From Acidobacteriota bacterium (GTDB taxonomy: Bacteria; Acidobacteriota; UBA4820; DSQY01): a DNA stretch of 47,645 bases. Below, piece after piece: positions 31,916-40,687 of this stretch; positions within the stretch are counted from its first letter, which is position 1; every line of letters starts with the position of its first letter. The stretch lies in contig JAJYCJ010000007.1 of NCBI GenBank assembly GCA_021778515.1, positions 10,498 through 58,142 on the forward strand, given 5' to 3'. The position numbers were made by a program, and so were the translations under genes. The notes below the pieces were generated by a model. That model saw only the letters and a program-made list of their open reading frames with translations. It was not told the DNA's origin and ran no database searches.

Positions 31916-33418
31916 ATGCCTGACCCGATTCCTAACCCCTTCTTCGTCTTCGAGATGGCCAACAACCACATGGGGGACGTTAAGCACGGCCTCAAGATCA
32001 TCCAAAGCGTTCACGAGGCATGCCAGGGTTTCCCCTTCCGTTTCGGGTTCAAGCTCCAGTACCGCCAACTGGAATCCTTCATCCACCCGGCTTACCGCAC
32101 GCGAACGGACGTGAAGTTTGTGAAGCGCTTCATGGAGACCCGCCTATCCGAAAAAGAGTTCCGCATCCTCCTGGCGGAGATGCAGAAACGCGGCTTCCTT
32201 ACGGTCTGCACACCCTTCGATGAGCAATCCGTGGATCTCCTTGTGGCCCACGGCATCGATTACCTGAAGATCGCCAGTTGCTCCTCCACCGACTGGCCCC
32301 TGCTCGAGCGGGTGGTCCGAACGGGCAAGCCCGTCATCGTCTCCACGGCTGGGGCCACGATGGAGGAGATGGACCGAGTCGTGAGCTTCTTCGAACACAG
32401 GGCTAAGGATCTTGCGCTCATGCACTGTGTGGCTGAGTACCCCAGCCCAATCGAGCGAATGCAGCTAAACCAAATCGACCTACTGAAGGCGCGGTATCCG
32501 AAGATCCGGGTCGGATTCTCGACCCACGAACCCCCGGACGCCATCGAGCCCGTCAAGCTCGCCGTGGCCAAAGGGGCGACCCTCTTTGAGAAGCACGTGG
32601 GAGTGACCACGGACAAGTACGCGCTCAATTCCTATTCGGCCAACGCGGAGCAGATCAGGGCCTGGCTCACCGCGGCAGGCCAGGCCTTCGCCTACTGCGG
32701 CGGGGAGGGCCGGCAGGAGAGCAGCCCAGCCGAGGCAAGGAACCTACACGATTTGCGCCGTGGAGTCTTCGCGGCGGTTCCCATCCCAGCCGGGCGGAAG
32801 CTTGATCTGAAGGACCTCCTCCTCGCCATACCGACCCAGGAAGACCAGCTGACCGCCAACGACCTCTCTAAGTACGTGGACTTCTACCCGGAGGCGGACG
32901 TCCCCGCCCTGGCTCCTATCCTCTCCTCATCGGTGCGGAAGGTCGACAACCAGCAGCGTATCTATGACATCGTGGCCCGGGTCCGGGAGCTTATCCGGAG
33001 GAGCGGCGTCGCCGTTCCGCGCCAAGTTGACCTTGAGATCTCTCACCATTACGGCCTCGACCGCTTCGACGAGTTCGGACTAACCATGATCACCGTGGTA
33101 AACCGGGAATACTGCAAGAAGATTATCGCCTTGCTCGCTGGGCAGCGCCACCCCGAGCAATTCCACAAGCTAAAGGAGGAGACCTTTCACGTGCTCTACG
33201 GCGAGATTCAGCTCGAGCTCGACAGCGTAGCAGAGGTGCGGAGGGCCGGCGACGTGGTGACCGTGGAGCGGGGTGTGCGGCACGCTTTTTTCAGCCCCAT
33301 CGGGGCCATCATCGAGGAAATTTCCTCCACGCACTACAAAGACGACTCCTATTACACCGATCCAGTGATCGGGCAGAACAAGGATCGCAAGACACTCCTG
33401 ACCTACTGGTTGGAGTGA
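31916..33418 (+). CDS. NeuB-family nonulosonate synthase fused to a C-terminal cupin
   Basis: The 500-residue protein has a NeuB TIM barrel (about 1-265: FVFEMANNHMGD, LLVAHGIDYLKIASC, GFSTHEPPD, LFEKHVGV), an SAF-like segment (about 275-345, RRGVFAAVPIPAG), then a cupin (about 375-500) with RHPEQFHKLKEETFHVL, a metal-binding His/Glu pattern of sugar-isomerase-like cupins. NeuB enzymes condense phosphoenolpyruvate with an N-acyl hexosamine to form sialic, legionaminic or pseudaminic-type acids. Usual NeuB proteins are about 340-350 residues, so the cupin is an addition. GAGGAGG precedes ATG. No CMP-nonulosonate synthetase (NeuA) or hydrolysing epimerase is visible nearby. Exact product unknown. 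Confidence 0.88.
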   Translation: MPDPIPNPFFVFEMANNHMGDVKHGLKIIQSVHEACQGFPFRFGFKLQYRQLESFIHPAYRTRTDVKFVKRFMETRLSEKEFRILLAEMQKRGFLTVCTPFDEQSVDLLVAHGIDYLKIASCSSTDWPLLERVVRTGKPVIVSTAGATMEEMDRVVSFFEHRAKDLALMHCVAEYPSPIERMQLNQIDLLKARYPKIRVGFSTHEPPDAIEPVKLAVAKGATLFEKHVGVTTDKYALNSYSANAEQIRAWLTAAGQAFAYCGGEGRQESSPAEARNLHDLRRGVFAAVPIPAGRKLDLKDLLLAIPTQEDQLTANDLSKYVDFYPEADVPALAPILSSSVRKVDNQQRIYDIVARVRELIRRSGVAVPRQVDLEISHHYGLDRFDEFGLTMITVVNREYCKKIIALLAGQRHPEQFHKLKEETFHVLYGEIQLELDSVAEVRRAGDVVTVERGVRHAFFSPIGAIIEEISSTHYKDDSYYTDPVIGQNKDRKTLLTYWLE

Positions 33419-33437
33419 GGCGACCGGGAGACACGGC

Positions 33438-34031
33438 GTGCGGACGATAGCCTGGGACGTGGACGACGTTCTCAACGACTTCCAGAGAGAGTGGTTTGAT
33501 AGGGCGTGGCTTCCTGGCCACCCCCACTCCCCAGTCCGGTCCTACTCCGCTCTCACGGAGAACCCTCCGGACCAGATTCTGGGCGTTGGCCGCGAGGAGT
33601 ACCTGGAGTCGGTGGACGGCTTCCGGCGGGCAGTCTTCGAGGCGCCCCTGCGTCCGTCCCCGGCTGCGCTGGCTTGGTTCGAGCGCCACGGGACCAGCTT
33701 CAGACACGTGGTGCTAACCGCGATTCCCCGCTACGCATCGGGATTTTGGGCACAATGGGTGTTGGATAACTTCGGGCGGTGGATTCAAGTCTTCGCCTGT
33801 GTGCCCTCGCCAAGGCCATCGGATGGAGGGCCACCGACGGACGCTACCAAGGGGGACCTCCTAAGGTGGATGGCGAACGTGAACGTGCTTGTGGATGATA
33901 ACCCGGGTAACATCGAGGCGGCCGAATCGCTTGGATTGAAGGGGTTTCTGTACCCCCGCCCCTGGAATGGCCAGCGGCTGTCGGCGGAGAGCCTGTTGGA
34001 ACAGGTCTCGGCCCAGGCTCTTGCCGGGTGA
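33438..34031 (+). CDS. HAD-superfamily phosphatase
   Basis: The 197-residue protein has all four HAD motifs: I DVDDVLNDF (about 7), II VVLTAIPRY (about 92), III the Lys in TKGDLLRW, IV VLVDDNPGNIEA (about 152). The acid pair in motif I indicates a phosphohydrolase rather than a mutase. It resembles small 5'-nucleotidase or sugar-phosphate phosphatases. The GTG start 33438 has CGGGAG nearby. It sits between the NeuB-cupin and ThDP genes, so a phosphosugar intermediate such as a nonulosonate 9-phosphate is a reasonable guess, not shown by sequence. Confidence 0.8.
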   Translation: MRTIAWDVDDVLNDFQREWFDRAWLPGHPHSPVRSYSALTENPPDQILGVGREEYLESVDGFRRAVFEAPLRPSPAALAWFERHGTSFRHVVLTAIPRYASGFWAQWVLDNFGRWIQVFACVPSPRPSDGGPPTDATKGDLLRWMANVNVLVDDNPGNIEAAESLGLKGFLYPRPWNGQRLSAESLLEQVSAQALAG

Positions 34032-34041
34032 TAAGAAAGCG

Positions 34042-35814
34042 ATGATAAAGGTTTCGGACTATATTATTCAACGCATTGCCGAGGAAGGCGTCGGCCACAT
34101 CTTCATGCTGCCCGGTGGCGGATGCATGCACTTGGTTGATTCGCTTGGAAGGAATCAAAGAATCAAATACGTGTGCAATCTGCACGAACAGGCCTGCGCC
34201 ATTGCCGCGGAAGCCTATGCGCAATACACCAACGACATGGGCGTCGCGCTCGTCACCACCGGGCCAGGTGGGACCAATGCAATTACGGGCGTTGCAGCTG
34301 CGTGGCTGGATTCTACGCCCATGCTCGTTCTGTCGGGCCAAGTCAAACGGGCAGACCTGATCGGTGACCGGGGGGTCCGCCAGATGGGGTTCCAGGAGCT
34401 GGACATTGTGCGGATGGTGACCGGCATCACCAAATACGCCGTCACGGTGACCGACCCTCTATCCGTCAGGTTTCACCTGGAGAAGGCCTTTCACCTGGCG
34501 CGAACGGGAAGGCCTGGGCCCGTGTGGCTCGACATCCCCTTGGATGTTCAGGCGGCGACAATTGAGCCGGACAGTCTTCCTCGTTACTTGGCGGAGAGGA
34601 AGCCCCGGCAGATTTCCGAAGATCGTTTGGCCCAACTCGTGGACCAGGTCATGGCCCACCTCCGCGTTGCGAAGAGACCCGCAATTCTCCTCGGAAACGG
34701 TGTCAGACTGGCAGGCGCAGGTCGGATCTTTCTCGACGTGACTGAGTTGCTCAAAGTCCCGGTGCTTACCACCTGGAAGGCTCTTGATCTGCTGCCTGAT
34801 GACCACCCACTGTTTGCCGGGCGTCCTGGGGCGATCGGGCAGCGCGGCGCCAATTTTGCACTGCAGGCTGCTGATTTGTTGCTCGTCATCGGCGCACGGC
34901 TCGACTTGGGACAGACGGGTTACAACCACAAGAACTTTGCCCCAAGGGCAAAGAAGATCATCGTCGATATCGATGAGGCGGAAATCAACAAGCTAGACAT
35001 GCCCATAGAGTTGCCTGTCTGCGCTGATGCCAGGGCCTTTCTGTCCGCGCTAGCCAGTCACCTCGCGGGGCACTGTCTCAGTGATTGGTCAACCTGGATC
35101 AATCGCTGTCAGGAATGGAGAAGAAGATACCCAGTGATGCTTCCCGAGTATTCCAAGTTCGAGGATGGCATCAGCATCTACGCTCTGGTCGATGCCCTCT
35201 CCGAGCAGCTCTCGCCAGAGGACCTGATTGTTCCAGGTAGCTCCGGCGCTTGCAGCGAAGTGACAATGCAGGCCTTCCGCGTCAAAGCGGGTCAGCGAGT
35301 GTTCAACTCGGAAGGCCTAGGGCCGATGGGCTTCGGAGTCCCAGCCGCCCTGGGTGGATGCATCGCAAGCGGTGGAAGAAGAACGGTCTGCATAGACGGG
35401 GATGGCGGTTTCCACATGAACCTCCAGGAACTTGAAACAATCCGCCGGCTTGCTCTGCCCATCAAATTCTTCGTGCTGGACAATGGCGGGTACGAGTCCA
35501 TCCGGGCCACCCAGCGGAACTACTTCGACGGCCGGTTCACCGCGAGCAGCCCTGAGGGGGGCCTCACCCTGCCGCCAATCGGGCCGGTGGTGGAGGGGTA
35601 CGGGATAGCCTATGCGTCCAGCGAAAAGTCGGATGATCTCTGGGAGGGCGTCCACAGAGTCCTGTCGGCAACAGGCCCCATCATTTGCAGAGTGAAAGTC
35701 TCAAGCCGCCAGGTGACGGCGCCCCGAATCAGCTCCAAACAACTGGCAGACGGAACTATGGTGTCAACGTCCCTGGAAGACATGTGGCCTTTCCTCGATG
35801 CAGACGAGCTATGA
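34042..35814 (+). CDS. ThDP-dependent enzyme, acetolactate-synthase-like (YerE-type candidate)
   Basis: About 590 residues. The N-terminal PYR domain has the cofactor-activating Glu in CNLHEQACAIAAEAYA (about 53) and TTGPGGTNAITGVAAAW. A central domain (about 190-330) is the FAD/Rossmann-type third. The C-terminal PP domain has GDGGFHMNLQELE (about 452) to LDNGGYESI, the metal/ThDP motif. Such enzymes condense or decarboxylate 2-oxo acids. In glycan clusters with CDP-hexose genes, YerE adds acetaldehyde units from pyruvate at C-4 to make yersiniose-type sugars, which would fit RfbF and RfbH here. The track ORF starts at 33967; ATG 34042 is chosen because the domain starts there. DNA is visibly AT-richer from here on. 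Confidence 0.85.
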   Translation: MIKVSDYIIQRIAEEGVGHIFMLPGGGCMHLVDSLGRNQRIKYVCNLHEQACAIAAEAYAQYTNDMGVALVTTGPGGTNAITGVAAAWLDSTPMLVLSGQVKRADLIGDRGVRQMGFQELDIVRMVTGITKYAVTVTDPLSVRFHLEKAFHLARTGRPGPVWLDIPLDVQAATIEPDSLPRYLAERKPRQISEDRLAQLVDQVMAHLRVAKRPAILLGNGVRLAGAGRIFLDVTELLKVPVLTTWKALDLLPDDHPLFAGRPGAIGQRGANFALQAADLLLVIGARLDLGQTGYNHKNFAPRAKKIIVDIDEAEINKLDMPIELPVCADARAFLSALASHLAGHCLSDWSTWINRCQEWRRRYPVMLPEYSKFEDGISIYALVDALSEQLSPEDLIVPGSSGACSEVTMQAFRVKAGQRVFNSEGLGPMGFGVPAALGGCIASGGRRTVCIDGDGGFHMNLQELETIRRLALPIKFFVLDNGGYESIRATQRNYFDGRFTASSPEGGLTLPPIGPVVEGYGIAYASSEKSDDLWEGVHRVLSATGPIICRVKVSSRQVTAPRISSKQLADGTMVSTSLEDMWPFLDADEL

Positions 35815-35865
35815 GCCATAATGCTGCTGGAGGCTCTTCGTTCAACAGAAGCCCGCGGAGGCCAG

Positions 35866-37134
35866 ATGTCGAATATGACTAGGCCCCCTCGCGACCTGGA
35901 CTATTATCTGGGGCGAGACTTGCGATCAGAAAGGAACCGGGCGGCAGCGCTCTTCGCCCCGCACAAATCGGAGCCGTTCGGGCAGATGGTTCTGTACGGC
36001 GCGGGAAGACTGGGGAGGCTCTTGCTTGCGGGATTGACGGAAGAGGGAGTCGACGTGGTCGCCTTTTCTGACGGGGATGAGAAGTTGTGGGGTGGCCTTA
36101 TTGAGGGGAGAGAAGTTGTCCCGCCCCAGGAGGCCGCTAGGCGGTATGGCCGGGATTCAACATTCTTGGTTGCCATCTTCAACAGTCAGCACAACTATTC
36201 CCAGACATTCGAGTACCTTTGTACCCTGGGTTGCACGAGGGTAATCTCATGCCTAGCTGCCTTCTACAGATTCCCCAAGAGATTCCTGCCGTATTGGGCC
36301 GTCGACCTTCCGTACCGACTCATTGAAAATGCGAATCGCCTGAAGATGGTCTATTCATGCCTTGCGGATCAGGAATCTCGCGAGGAATTCTCGCGGGAAC
36401 TGGACTGGCGGATGGACTTGAATTTCGGCCCCTCTCCGCCCCGGTCCGTTCGTGAGCAGTACTTTCCCGATGACCTGATCGCCTGTGAATGTGAGGAAGT
36501 CTACATCGATTGTGGCGCCTATGTAGGCGATACCCTCTCGCAGTTTCTTGCCTGGTCTAAGGGACGCTTTCGAAGATATCTCGCCTTTGAGCCCGACCCT
36601 CGCAATTTCTCTTCCCTGCAATCGCTGGTCATAAACCTCCCACGCTCTCTCCGGCGGAGGATTGAGATTCGTTGCGATGCGATCAGCTCCGACTTTGCAG
36701 ATATGAGGTTCAAGGAGGTCGGGGACATTTCTTCAAGGCTGGATGAGAGTGGGGCGGTCGAGGTGAAAGCAATTCCTCTCGATTCCCTTCAAGGGTGGCT
36801 GAAGCCGACTATCATAAAGATGGATATTGAAGGGGGAGAGTTCGATGCACTGCAGGGGGCGCGCGAGATCATCCGCGACACGATGCCGGTATTGGCCGTC
36901 TGTGTCTATCATCGCCCTGACCATTTCTGGACCATACCGGAGTTGATTAGCCGCCTCTGTCCCCAATATCGCCTATATCTTAGGAGATATGCCGAGGTGC
37001 CCTGGGAACTGGTGTGCTACGGCGTCCCGCCCCACAGAGATCGAAAGGCCTCCAACGCCCGATACGACACTGGTGATGCATCGAAAAAGCGAGAAGGTCT
37101 CGGCGGGCATGCTGGAATTCATGACGAAGGCTGA
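35866..37134 (+). CDS. FkbM-family methyltransferase with N-terminal Rossmann-like domain
   Basis: About 422 residues. The N-terminal part has MVLYGAGRLGRLLLAGL then VVAFSDGDEKLWGG, like the nucleotide/CoA-binding domains fused to sugar enzymes. The methyltransferase has EEVYIDCGAYVGDTL (about 210), AFEPDPRNF and IIKMDIEGGEFDAL (about 315), all FkbM marks. FkbM proteins O-methylate sugars and other hydroxyls. ATG 35866 is preferred over 35821 because GGAGG lies four bases upstream. Codon use is less GC-biased than in the export genes. A similar Rossmann module is at the C-terminus of the methyltransferase at 38480. Confidence 0.85.
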   Translation: MSNMTRPPRDLDYYLGRDLRSERNRAAALFAPHKSEPFGQMVLYGAGRLGRLLLAGLTEEGVDVVAFSDGDEKLWGGLIEGREVVPPQEAARRYGRDSTFLVAIFNSQHNYSQTFEYLCTLGCTRVISCLAAFYRFPKRFLPYWAVDLPYRLIENANRLKMVYSCLADQESREEFSRELDWRMDLNFGPSPPRSVREQYFPDDLIACECEEVYIDCGAYVGDTLSQFLAWSKGRFRRYLAFEPDPRNFSSLQSLVINLPRSLRRRIEIRCDAISSDFADMRFKEVGDISSRLDESGAVEVKAIPLDSLQGWLKPTIIKMDIEGGEFDALQGAREIIRDTMPVLAVCVYHRPDHFWTIPELISRLCPQYRLYLRRYAEVPWELVCYGVPPHRDRKASNARYDTGDASKKREGLGGHAGIHDEG

Positions 37135-37154
37135 GATCTAGTGGAGGCGTCCGC

Positions 37155-38234
37155 ATGAGCGGGAACACTCATGGTGCAACCCATATTGAGGCCAGGAGCT
37201 TGCGGTGCAAGGAGCGGCAGCGCCTTCAGAGTATCATCCCTCTTTCGACGCCGTTCGCCATTTACATAGACCCCGCCAATGCATGCAACTTCCATTGCAC
37301 GTTCTGCCCGACGGCGTATCCGGATCTTCTCAAAAAGGTGGGCAGACCAAAGGGCCTCATGAAAATGGAACTCTTCAGGAAGATTGTGGAGGACCTGAAG
37401 GAGTTCGACAAAAGGCTCAAAATAGCGAACCTTTACAAAGACGGTGAGCCCCTCCTGAACAGAGACTTTCCCGAAATGGTCAGATATCTCAAGGATGCAG
37501 ACGTCGTTGATAGAATCTGGACTAAGACGAACGGGGCGCTCTTGAAGCCAGAACTGAACGAGAAACTGGCCAACTGCGGGCTAGACATGATCTGCATCTC
37601 CGTTGAAGCCGTGTCAAGCGAGGGCTATAAGCAGGTGGCCGGTGCGAATATCGACTACGTGACATTCAAGCAAAACGTGCGGGACCTCTATGAAAGGACT
37701 AAGACTACCAAGCTCTATGTCAAGATAGCCGATACAGGCCTCTCCGAACTTGAAGCGCGGCAGTTCTTCGACGATTTTCAGTCCACGTGTTCCTACATTT
37801 CCATCGAAAAGCTCATGGGATGGTCCAATTCGAGCGTTAAGGATTTTAGGCTGGGAACCAGGTCAGATACCTATGATGGTCTGCCTTTAACGCCCAAGCT
37901 GGTATGCCCTTATCCCTTCTATACCCTTGCCGTCAATTTCGACGGCTCGGTCTCTCTGTGTTGCGCAGATTGGGCCCATGATACGGTGGTAGGAAACGCA
38001 GCCACCGAATCACTTCGGCAGATCTGGGAGGGAGAGAGGTTGTATGAATTCCGCAAGATGATGCTCGAGGGGAGAAGGAATTCGAATCGTGCGTGTGGAG
38101 ACTGCCACTATATTCAGGTGGCTCCGGACAACATTGATGCTCACCGTGGGGAATTGCTGGAGAGGATTAGGAGGCAACACCAGGCATCCTCTGAGATCAC
38201 GCTGCCGGATGAGGGAAGTGGCTCAAAGGAGTGA
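37155..38234 (+). CDS. Radical SAM / SPASM-domain protein
   Basis: The 359-residue protein binds a SAM [4Fe-4S] cluster through CNFHCTFC (about 43). It continues with NLYKDGEPLLN, a GGEPLL variant, and ends in a SPASM-like auxiliary cluster region: CPYPFYTLAVNFDGSVSLCC, then CGDCHY. Such proteins occur in LPS/O-antigen loci, where some catalyse sugar dehydration, epimerisation or C-C chemistry; others modify peptides. GGAGG lies eight bases before ATG. No precursor peptide is visible beside it, so a sugar substrate is more likely than a RiPP. AT-richer DNA supports transfer with its neighbours. Confidence 0.88.
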   Translation: MSGNTHGATHIEARSLRCKERQRLQSIIPLSTPFAIYIDPANACNFHCTFCPTAYPDLLKKVGRPKGLMKMELFRKIVEDLKEFDKRLKIANLYKDGEPLLNRDFPEMVRYLKDADVVDRIWTKTNGALLKPELNEKLANCGLDMICISVEAVSSEGYKQVAGANIDYVTFKQNVRDLYERTKTTKLYVKIADTGLSELEARQFFDDFQSTCSYISIEKLMGWSNSSVKDFRLGTRSDTYDGLPLTPKLVCPYPFYTLAVNFDGSVSLCCADWAHDTVVGNAATESLRQIWEGERLYEFRKMMLEGRRNSNRACGDCHYIQVAPDNIDAHRGELLERIRRQHQASSEITLPDEGSGSKE

Positions 38235-38310
38235 ACCATAAGTGGGATCCAGGCTTATGGCCGGTCGGTCGATGATGTTCAATTTAGAGGAGGATGTGCT
38301 TCGAGGTTGA

Positions 38311-38439
38311 CGTCGTCTAGCGCAGAATTCCGGGGAGAAGGAGGCCCGTGCTGGTGTAGAGGAGAGATCAGGGAATCTGTCGATTGTGATGCCCTGCTAT
38401 CGGAGACGTGTCAAGGAAGAAGGGCGGTTTTCGGCGTGA
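38311..38439 (+). pseudogene. Possible relic of a GT2 glycosyltransferase start
   Basis: In the 245-base gap 38235-38479, one frame reads SGNLSIVMPCYRRR before stopping at 38437, close to the usual GT2 beginning LSIVMPCYNE. Nothing of the rest of a GT2 follows, so this would be a stub left by deletion. The gap also has a 7-bp hairpin CCATAAG/CTTATGG (38236-38260). Chance similarity cannot be excluded. Confidence 0.35.
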
Positions 38440-38479
38440 AAGGGTTACCGGCAGAAATCGCGTCATAGAAGGTCGAACG

Positions 38480-39676
38480 ATGGACGAACCTAAGTGGGGC
38501 CGGCGAAGATGCCCTGTCTGCGGCCATGACGGGAGGGAGATTCTATATCACCAAAAGTTCTTGGAGCCAGAAGGTCAGCAATTGCTCAGCGGCTACCTGG
38601 TCTGCACCTGCCGGGTGTGCGGGATGGCGTACGCAGATCACATCCCGTCCCAAGACAGGTTCGACGCCTATTATCGCGAACGGTCCAAATACGAGTATGC
38701 AGACAGGGAAGGAGAGCCTCCCGCCCATGATGTGGCCAGATTCATGGCAGTTGCGGAAGAGATCACCGATCTGGTACCCGATAGAAACCGGCGCATCCTG
38801 GAAGTGGGCGCCTCTACGGGGGGGATGCTTCTCACGCTAAGAGACAGGGGTTATACCAACCTTCTCGGTGTTGACCCGTCGCCGATGTGCAAAGAAATCG
38901 CAGCCAGGCGGGGGATTTGGGTGGAACCATCCCTCCCTGTGGCCGTTGGCGCCGGGTCCTTCGGCCTGATTCTCCTGCTCGCTGTTCTTGAACATATCCG
39001 TGACCTTGGCCGGTTTGTCCATTCTCTTATTCCCCTGCTCTCGTCGGAAGGTGAACTGTTGATCCAGGTGCCGGATGCAATGGGCTTCCACAGATGTCCG
39101 GATGCGCCATTTCAACAGTTCAGCGCGGAACACATAAACTATTTTTCTGCGACTTCACTAGGGAACCTCCTTCGGCCCAGTGGATTTGGAGAGGTTTCTC
39201 GGCGTCAATATCAAGTGAGCGGGGGCGAGGGATGCACCTTGCCAGTGCTCGACATGATGTTTCGTTCCCTTGGACGAGGCCTTATCGCCAAAGAATTCGT
39301 TTACGATACTGAGTCAGGGCCGGCCATTAGGCGCTACATCGGCAATTCAAGGGAGATGGATGCTCACCTGAACAGAGTGCTTGAAGATATTGGGGTATCC
39401 GGCAGGAAGATCATCGTTTGGGGTGCAGGCGCGCACACGCAACGTCTACTGGCCGAGGGGCGACTGCGAGGGATTGACGTGGTGGCCTACGTCGACTCCA
39501 ATGTCCACCTGCAGCACTCAATGCTGGACGGCACTCTCATTCTCTCTCCCCGCGAGCTGCACGACCGTTCGGAGCCCATCCTTATTTCATCGAGGGCATA
39601 CCAAGAGGATATCCGGAGACAGATTCTGATCACCCTTGGACTGAAGAACGAGGTGCTCACGTTGTACGAACTATGA
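38480..39676 (+). CDS. Methyltransferase with N-terminal zinc site and C-terminal Rossmann domain
   Basis: About 398 residues in three parts: a Cys-rich zinc site (CPVCGHDG near 12; CRVCGMAYAD near 53), a class I SAM methyltransferase (RILEVGASTGGML near 108, LLLAVLEHIRDL), and a C-terminal domain KIIVWGAGAHTQRLL (about 310) with VVAYVDSNVHLQ. This matches the C-methyltransferase layout (Methyltransf_13/23/14 type) known for NDP-deoxysugar C-methylation, where a 4-keto sugar is methylated at C-3. ATG 38480 follows AGAAGG by seven bases; the track start 38408 lies in the relic region. Sugar C-methylation would fit the 4-keto-deoxysugar genes, but is not proven. Confidence 0.85.
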   Translation: MDEPKWGRRRCPVCGHDGREILYHQKFLEPEGQQLLSGYLVCTCRVCGMAYADHIPSQDRFDAYYRERSKYEYADREGEPPAHDVARFMAVAEEITDLVPDRNRRILEVGASTGGMLLTLRDRGYTNLLGVDPSPMCKEIAARRGIWVEPSLPVAVGAGSFGLILLLAVLEHIRDLGRFVHSLIPLLSSEGELLIQVPDAMGFHRCPDAPFQQFSAEHINYFSATSLGNLLRPSGFGEVSRRQYQVSGGEGCTLPVLDMMFRSLGRGLIAKEFVYDTESGPAIRRYIGNSREMDAHLNRVLEDIGVSGRKIIVWGAGAHTQRLLAEGRLRGIDVVAYVDSNVHLQHSMLDGTLILSPRELHDRSEPILISSRAYQEDIRRQILITLGLKNEVLTLYEL

Positions 39677-39691
39677 CAGCTGGAGGCTCGT

Positions 39692-40624
39692 GTGAAGCTG
39701 ATCAGTGTTATGACGCCTTGCTATAACGAAGAAGCTAATCTGCTGGAACTGCGCGAGCAGGTCAGGCAAGCGTTCGAGAAGCTTCAGGACGTGGAGCATG
39801 AGCACATCTTCATCGACAATTCCTCCACGGACTCGACTCCCGAAGTGTTGCGCCGCCTCGCTGCCGATGATCGCCGGGTTCGCGTCATCCTAAATAGCAG
39901 AAACTTCGGTCCAGTCCGATCCAGCTACTACGGGCTCCTGCAATGCCGAGGAGATGCCGTCATCCCAATAGCAGCAGATTTGCAGGATCCTCCGACACTC
40001 ATCCCGGACCTCATCGAACAATGGCGCAGAGGAGCCAAGAAGGTCCTCGCAGTCAAGCGAGGAAGCGACGAAGCGATGCTGATGCGCAGAATTCGGAGAC
40101 TCTATTACAGGTTGGTAAATAGATTGTCAGAGATTCCGCTCACTGAGAACTTCCACGGATTTGGACTATACGATCGATTGGTAATTGAGACGCTAAAGCA
40201 AATGAACGACCCGTATCCATACTTTCGTGGACTGATTGCCGAAATCGGCTTGGAGCAGACCATCATTGAGTTTGAACAGCCGGCCCGCAAGCGCGGCAAG
40301 AGTTCCTACAACTTTTACCGCCTGTACGACCTGGCGATGCTAGGGATCACGAGCCACAGCCGGGTCCCGCTTCGCCTGGCCACCATGATTGGCTTCCTGA
40401 TGTCGGGCCTCAGCTTCTTAGCGGGCATGGGATATCTGGTGTACAAACTGCTCTTCTGGAACGAATTCACCCTGGGCATCGCGCCCATCCTGGTGGCGGT
40501 CTTCTTCCTGGGGTCGGTCCAGCTCTTCTTTACAGGCATTCTGGGGGAGTATATCGGTTTCATCTACACCCACGTCCAGAAGCGGCCGCTGGTTATCGAG
40601 AAGGAACGCATCAACTTCGACTAG
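39692..40624 (+). CDS. Family 2 glycosyltransferase, polyprenyl-phosphate type with two C-terminal helices
   Basis: The 310-residue protein has LISVMTPCYNEEANL at the start, IFIDNSSTDST (about 45), the DxD-like AADLQDPP (about 90), and NFHGFGLYDRLVI. Two membrane helices (about 228-250 and 265-290) end the protein. This is the layout of DPM/ArnC/GtrB-like enzymes that transfer a sugar from an NDP-sugar to undecaprenyl phosphate. It could pair with the GtrA-like protein at 44857. GTG 39692 is preceded by GGAGG at 39682-39686. It ends the AT-richer stretch. Confidence 0.9.
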   Translation: MKLISVMTPCYNEEANLLELREQVRQAFEKLQDVEHEHIFIDNSSTDSTPEVLRRLAADDRRVRVILNSRNFGPVRSSYYGLLQCRGDAVIPIAADLQDPPTLIPDLIEQWRRGAKKVLAVKRGSDEAMLMRRIRRLYYRLVNRLSEIPLTENFHGFGLYDRLVIETLKQMNDPYPYFRGLIAEIGLEQTIIEFEQPARKRGKSSYNFYRLYDLAMLGITSHSRVPLRLATMIGFLMSGLSFLAGMGYLVYKLLFWNEFTLGIAPILVAVFFLGSVQLFFTGILGEYIGFIYTHVQKRPLVIEKERINFD

Positions 40625-40687
40625 AATGGGGCCGCCGCAACGGGCGCGGTGCGGTGGGGCAGGGCGGCGGGCCCGAAGGGACAGACT

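Noticed and set aside
37155-38234. Radical SAM/SPASM protein as part of a RiPP system
   Set aside because: No precursor-like small ORF or peptide exporter lies beside it; the context is nucleotide-sugar genes.
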